Assembly (NCBI GenBank): GCA_020718525.1
Contig: DYRX01000065.1
Location: 1 to 15,215 of the forward strand
Direction: 5' to 3'
DNA length: 15,215 nt
Source: Victivallis vadensis
Lineage (GTDB): Bacteria > Verrucomicrobiota > Lentisphaeria > Victivallales > GWF2-50-93
Below, piece by piece: positions 15,031 through 15,215 of this stretch. The notes under the pieces were generated by a model. It was not told the origin of the DNA and made no database searches. It saw only the letters and a program-made list of their open reading frames with translations. A program made the translations under genes and the position numbers. How positions within the stretch are numbered: position 1 is the first letter of the stretch; every line of letters starts with the position of its first letter.

Positions 15031-15215
15031 ATGAAATTCAGACGAGTTGCAAAACCACAGGCATACCCTCTGCGGTATGTCGAGGATTTTGGGGCGAAGT
15101 ATGATTTCATAAGACCTTCATCCCTAAAGGGTTGCGGTTCCATTGGGTGCATGCTTCATATTTCCGTCAGGGGCAAGACCGCATGGGTATTGCCCCTGCC
15201 AAAAATATTTGCGAG
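15031..15215 (+). CDS. Possible partial gene running off the window
   Basis: From ATG 15031, three to five bases after AAGGAA, an open frame of 61 codons runs to the window end without a stop (an in-frame ATG at 15019 is the alternative). The peptide begins MKFRRVAKPQAYPLRYVEDF and includes KGCGSIGCMLHIS. I recognise no domain. The same bases contain several perfect hairpins, which is more typical of an intergenic repeat than of a gene, so this may not be coding. Confidence 0.25.
   Translation, partial: MKFRRVAKPQAYPLRYVEDFGAKYDFIRPSSLKGCGSIGCMLHISVRGKTAWVLPLPKIFA
15062..15079. repeat. Hairpin CATACC / GGTATG
   Basis: Six-base perfect arms (15062-15067, 15074-15079) enclose a six-base loop CTCTGC. 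This is the first of a series of hairpins at the window end; CCCTAAAGGG (15123-15132) is another. Confidence 0.4.
15168..15198. repeat. Hairpin CAGGGGCAA / TTGCCCCTG
   Basis: Nine-base perfect arms (15168-15176 and 15190-15198) enclose a 13-base loop. C C AAAAATATTT follows. It could be a terminator for a short transcript, or the end of a dispersed palindromic element whose other part starts near 15062. Confidence 0.5.

Overview
The window reads as a chromosomal segment of a Gram-negative-type bacterium: it encodes a tripartite-efflux membrane fusion protein with its RND pump, a lipoprotein and two proteins with Sec signal peptides. The glycyl-tRNA synthetase is the single-chain, dimeric (alpha2) type rather than the alpha2beta2 GlyQ/GlyS type. 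Together with intergenic palindromes and hexamer-periodic TCGGNN repeats, this hints at the PVC group (for example Lentisphaerota or Kiritimatiellota). That placement is an impression without database support. No phage, transposase, CRISPR array or toxin gene is seen.

Layout. Positions 1-286 are non-coding and hold a hexamer-periodic inverted repeat and a palindromic unit. A minus-strand gene (287-997) encodes an exported SGNH/GDSL-like protein of the PAF-acetylhydrolase type in which all three catalytic residues appear to be replaced. It diverges from a plus-strand cluster of glycyl-tRNA synthetase (1330-2667), a double zinc-ribbon protein (2664-3086, start overlapping the previous stop) and a PflA-like radical SAM protein (3126-4001). 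A repeat-rich gap (4002-4515) carries a composite inverted repeat with a small palindrome inserted in one arm. A tRNA-Phe with its own likely promoter follows (4516-4591), then another gap without a convincing gene (4592-5117).

The main operon is 5118-13107: serA (D-3-phosphoglycerate dehydrogenase), a cytoplasmic M28/DUF4910-like metallopeptidase with a probable C-terminal winged helix, an RND membrane fusion protein and an RND permease. The junctions are a 3-base gap and two ATGA overlaps, so the four genes are probably co-transcribed and translationally coupled. No outer-membrane TolC-type channel lies in the window, so the pump would need one from elsewhere. A hairpin at 13138-13168 probably ends the transcript.

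A short gap with a plausible sigma-70-type promoter precedes a second small operon: a secreted protein of unknown function (13403-13936) and an ankyrin-repeat lipoprotein (13941-14987). The last 230 bases contain an open reading frame that runs off the window and two or more perfect hairpins. They may be a partial gene or another intergenic repeat element.

The strongest points for follow-up are the peptidase-pump operon attached to serA, the SGNH protein that has lost its catalytic triad, and the nested repeat architecture at 4166-4337. I did not find a clear-cut defence, secretion or mobile system.
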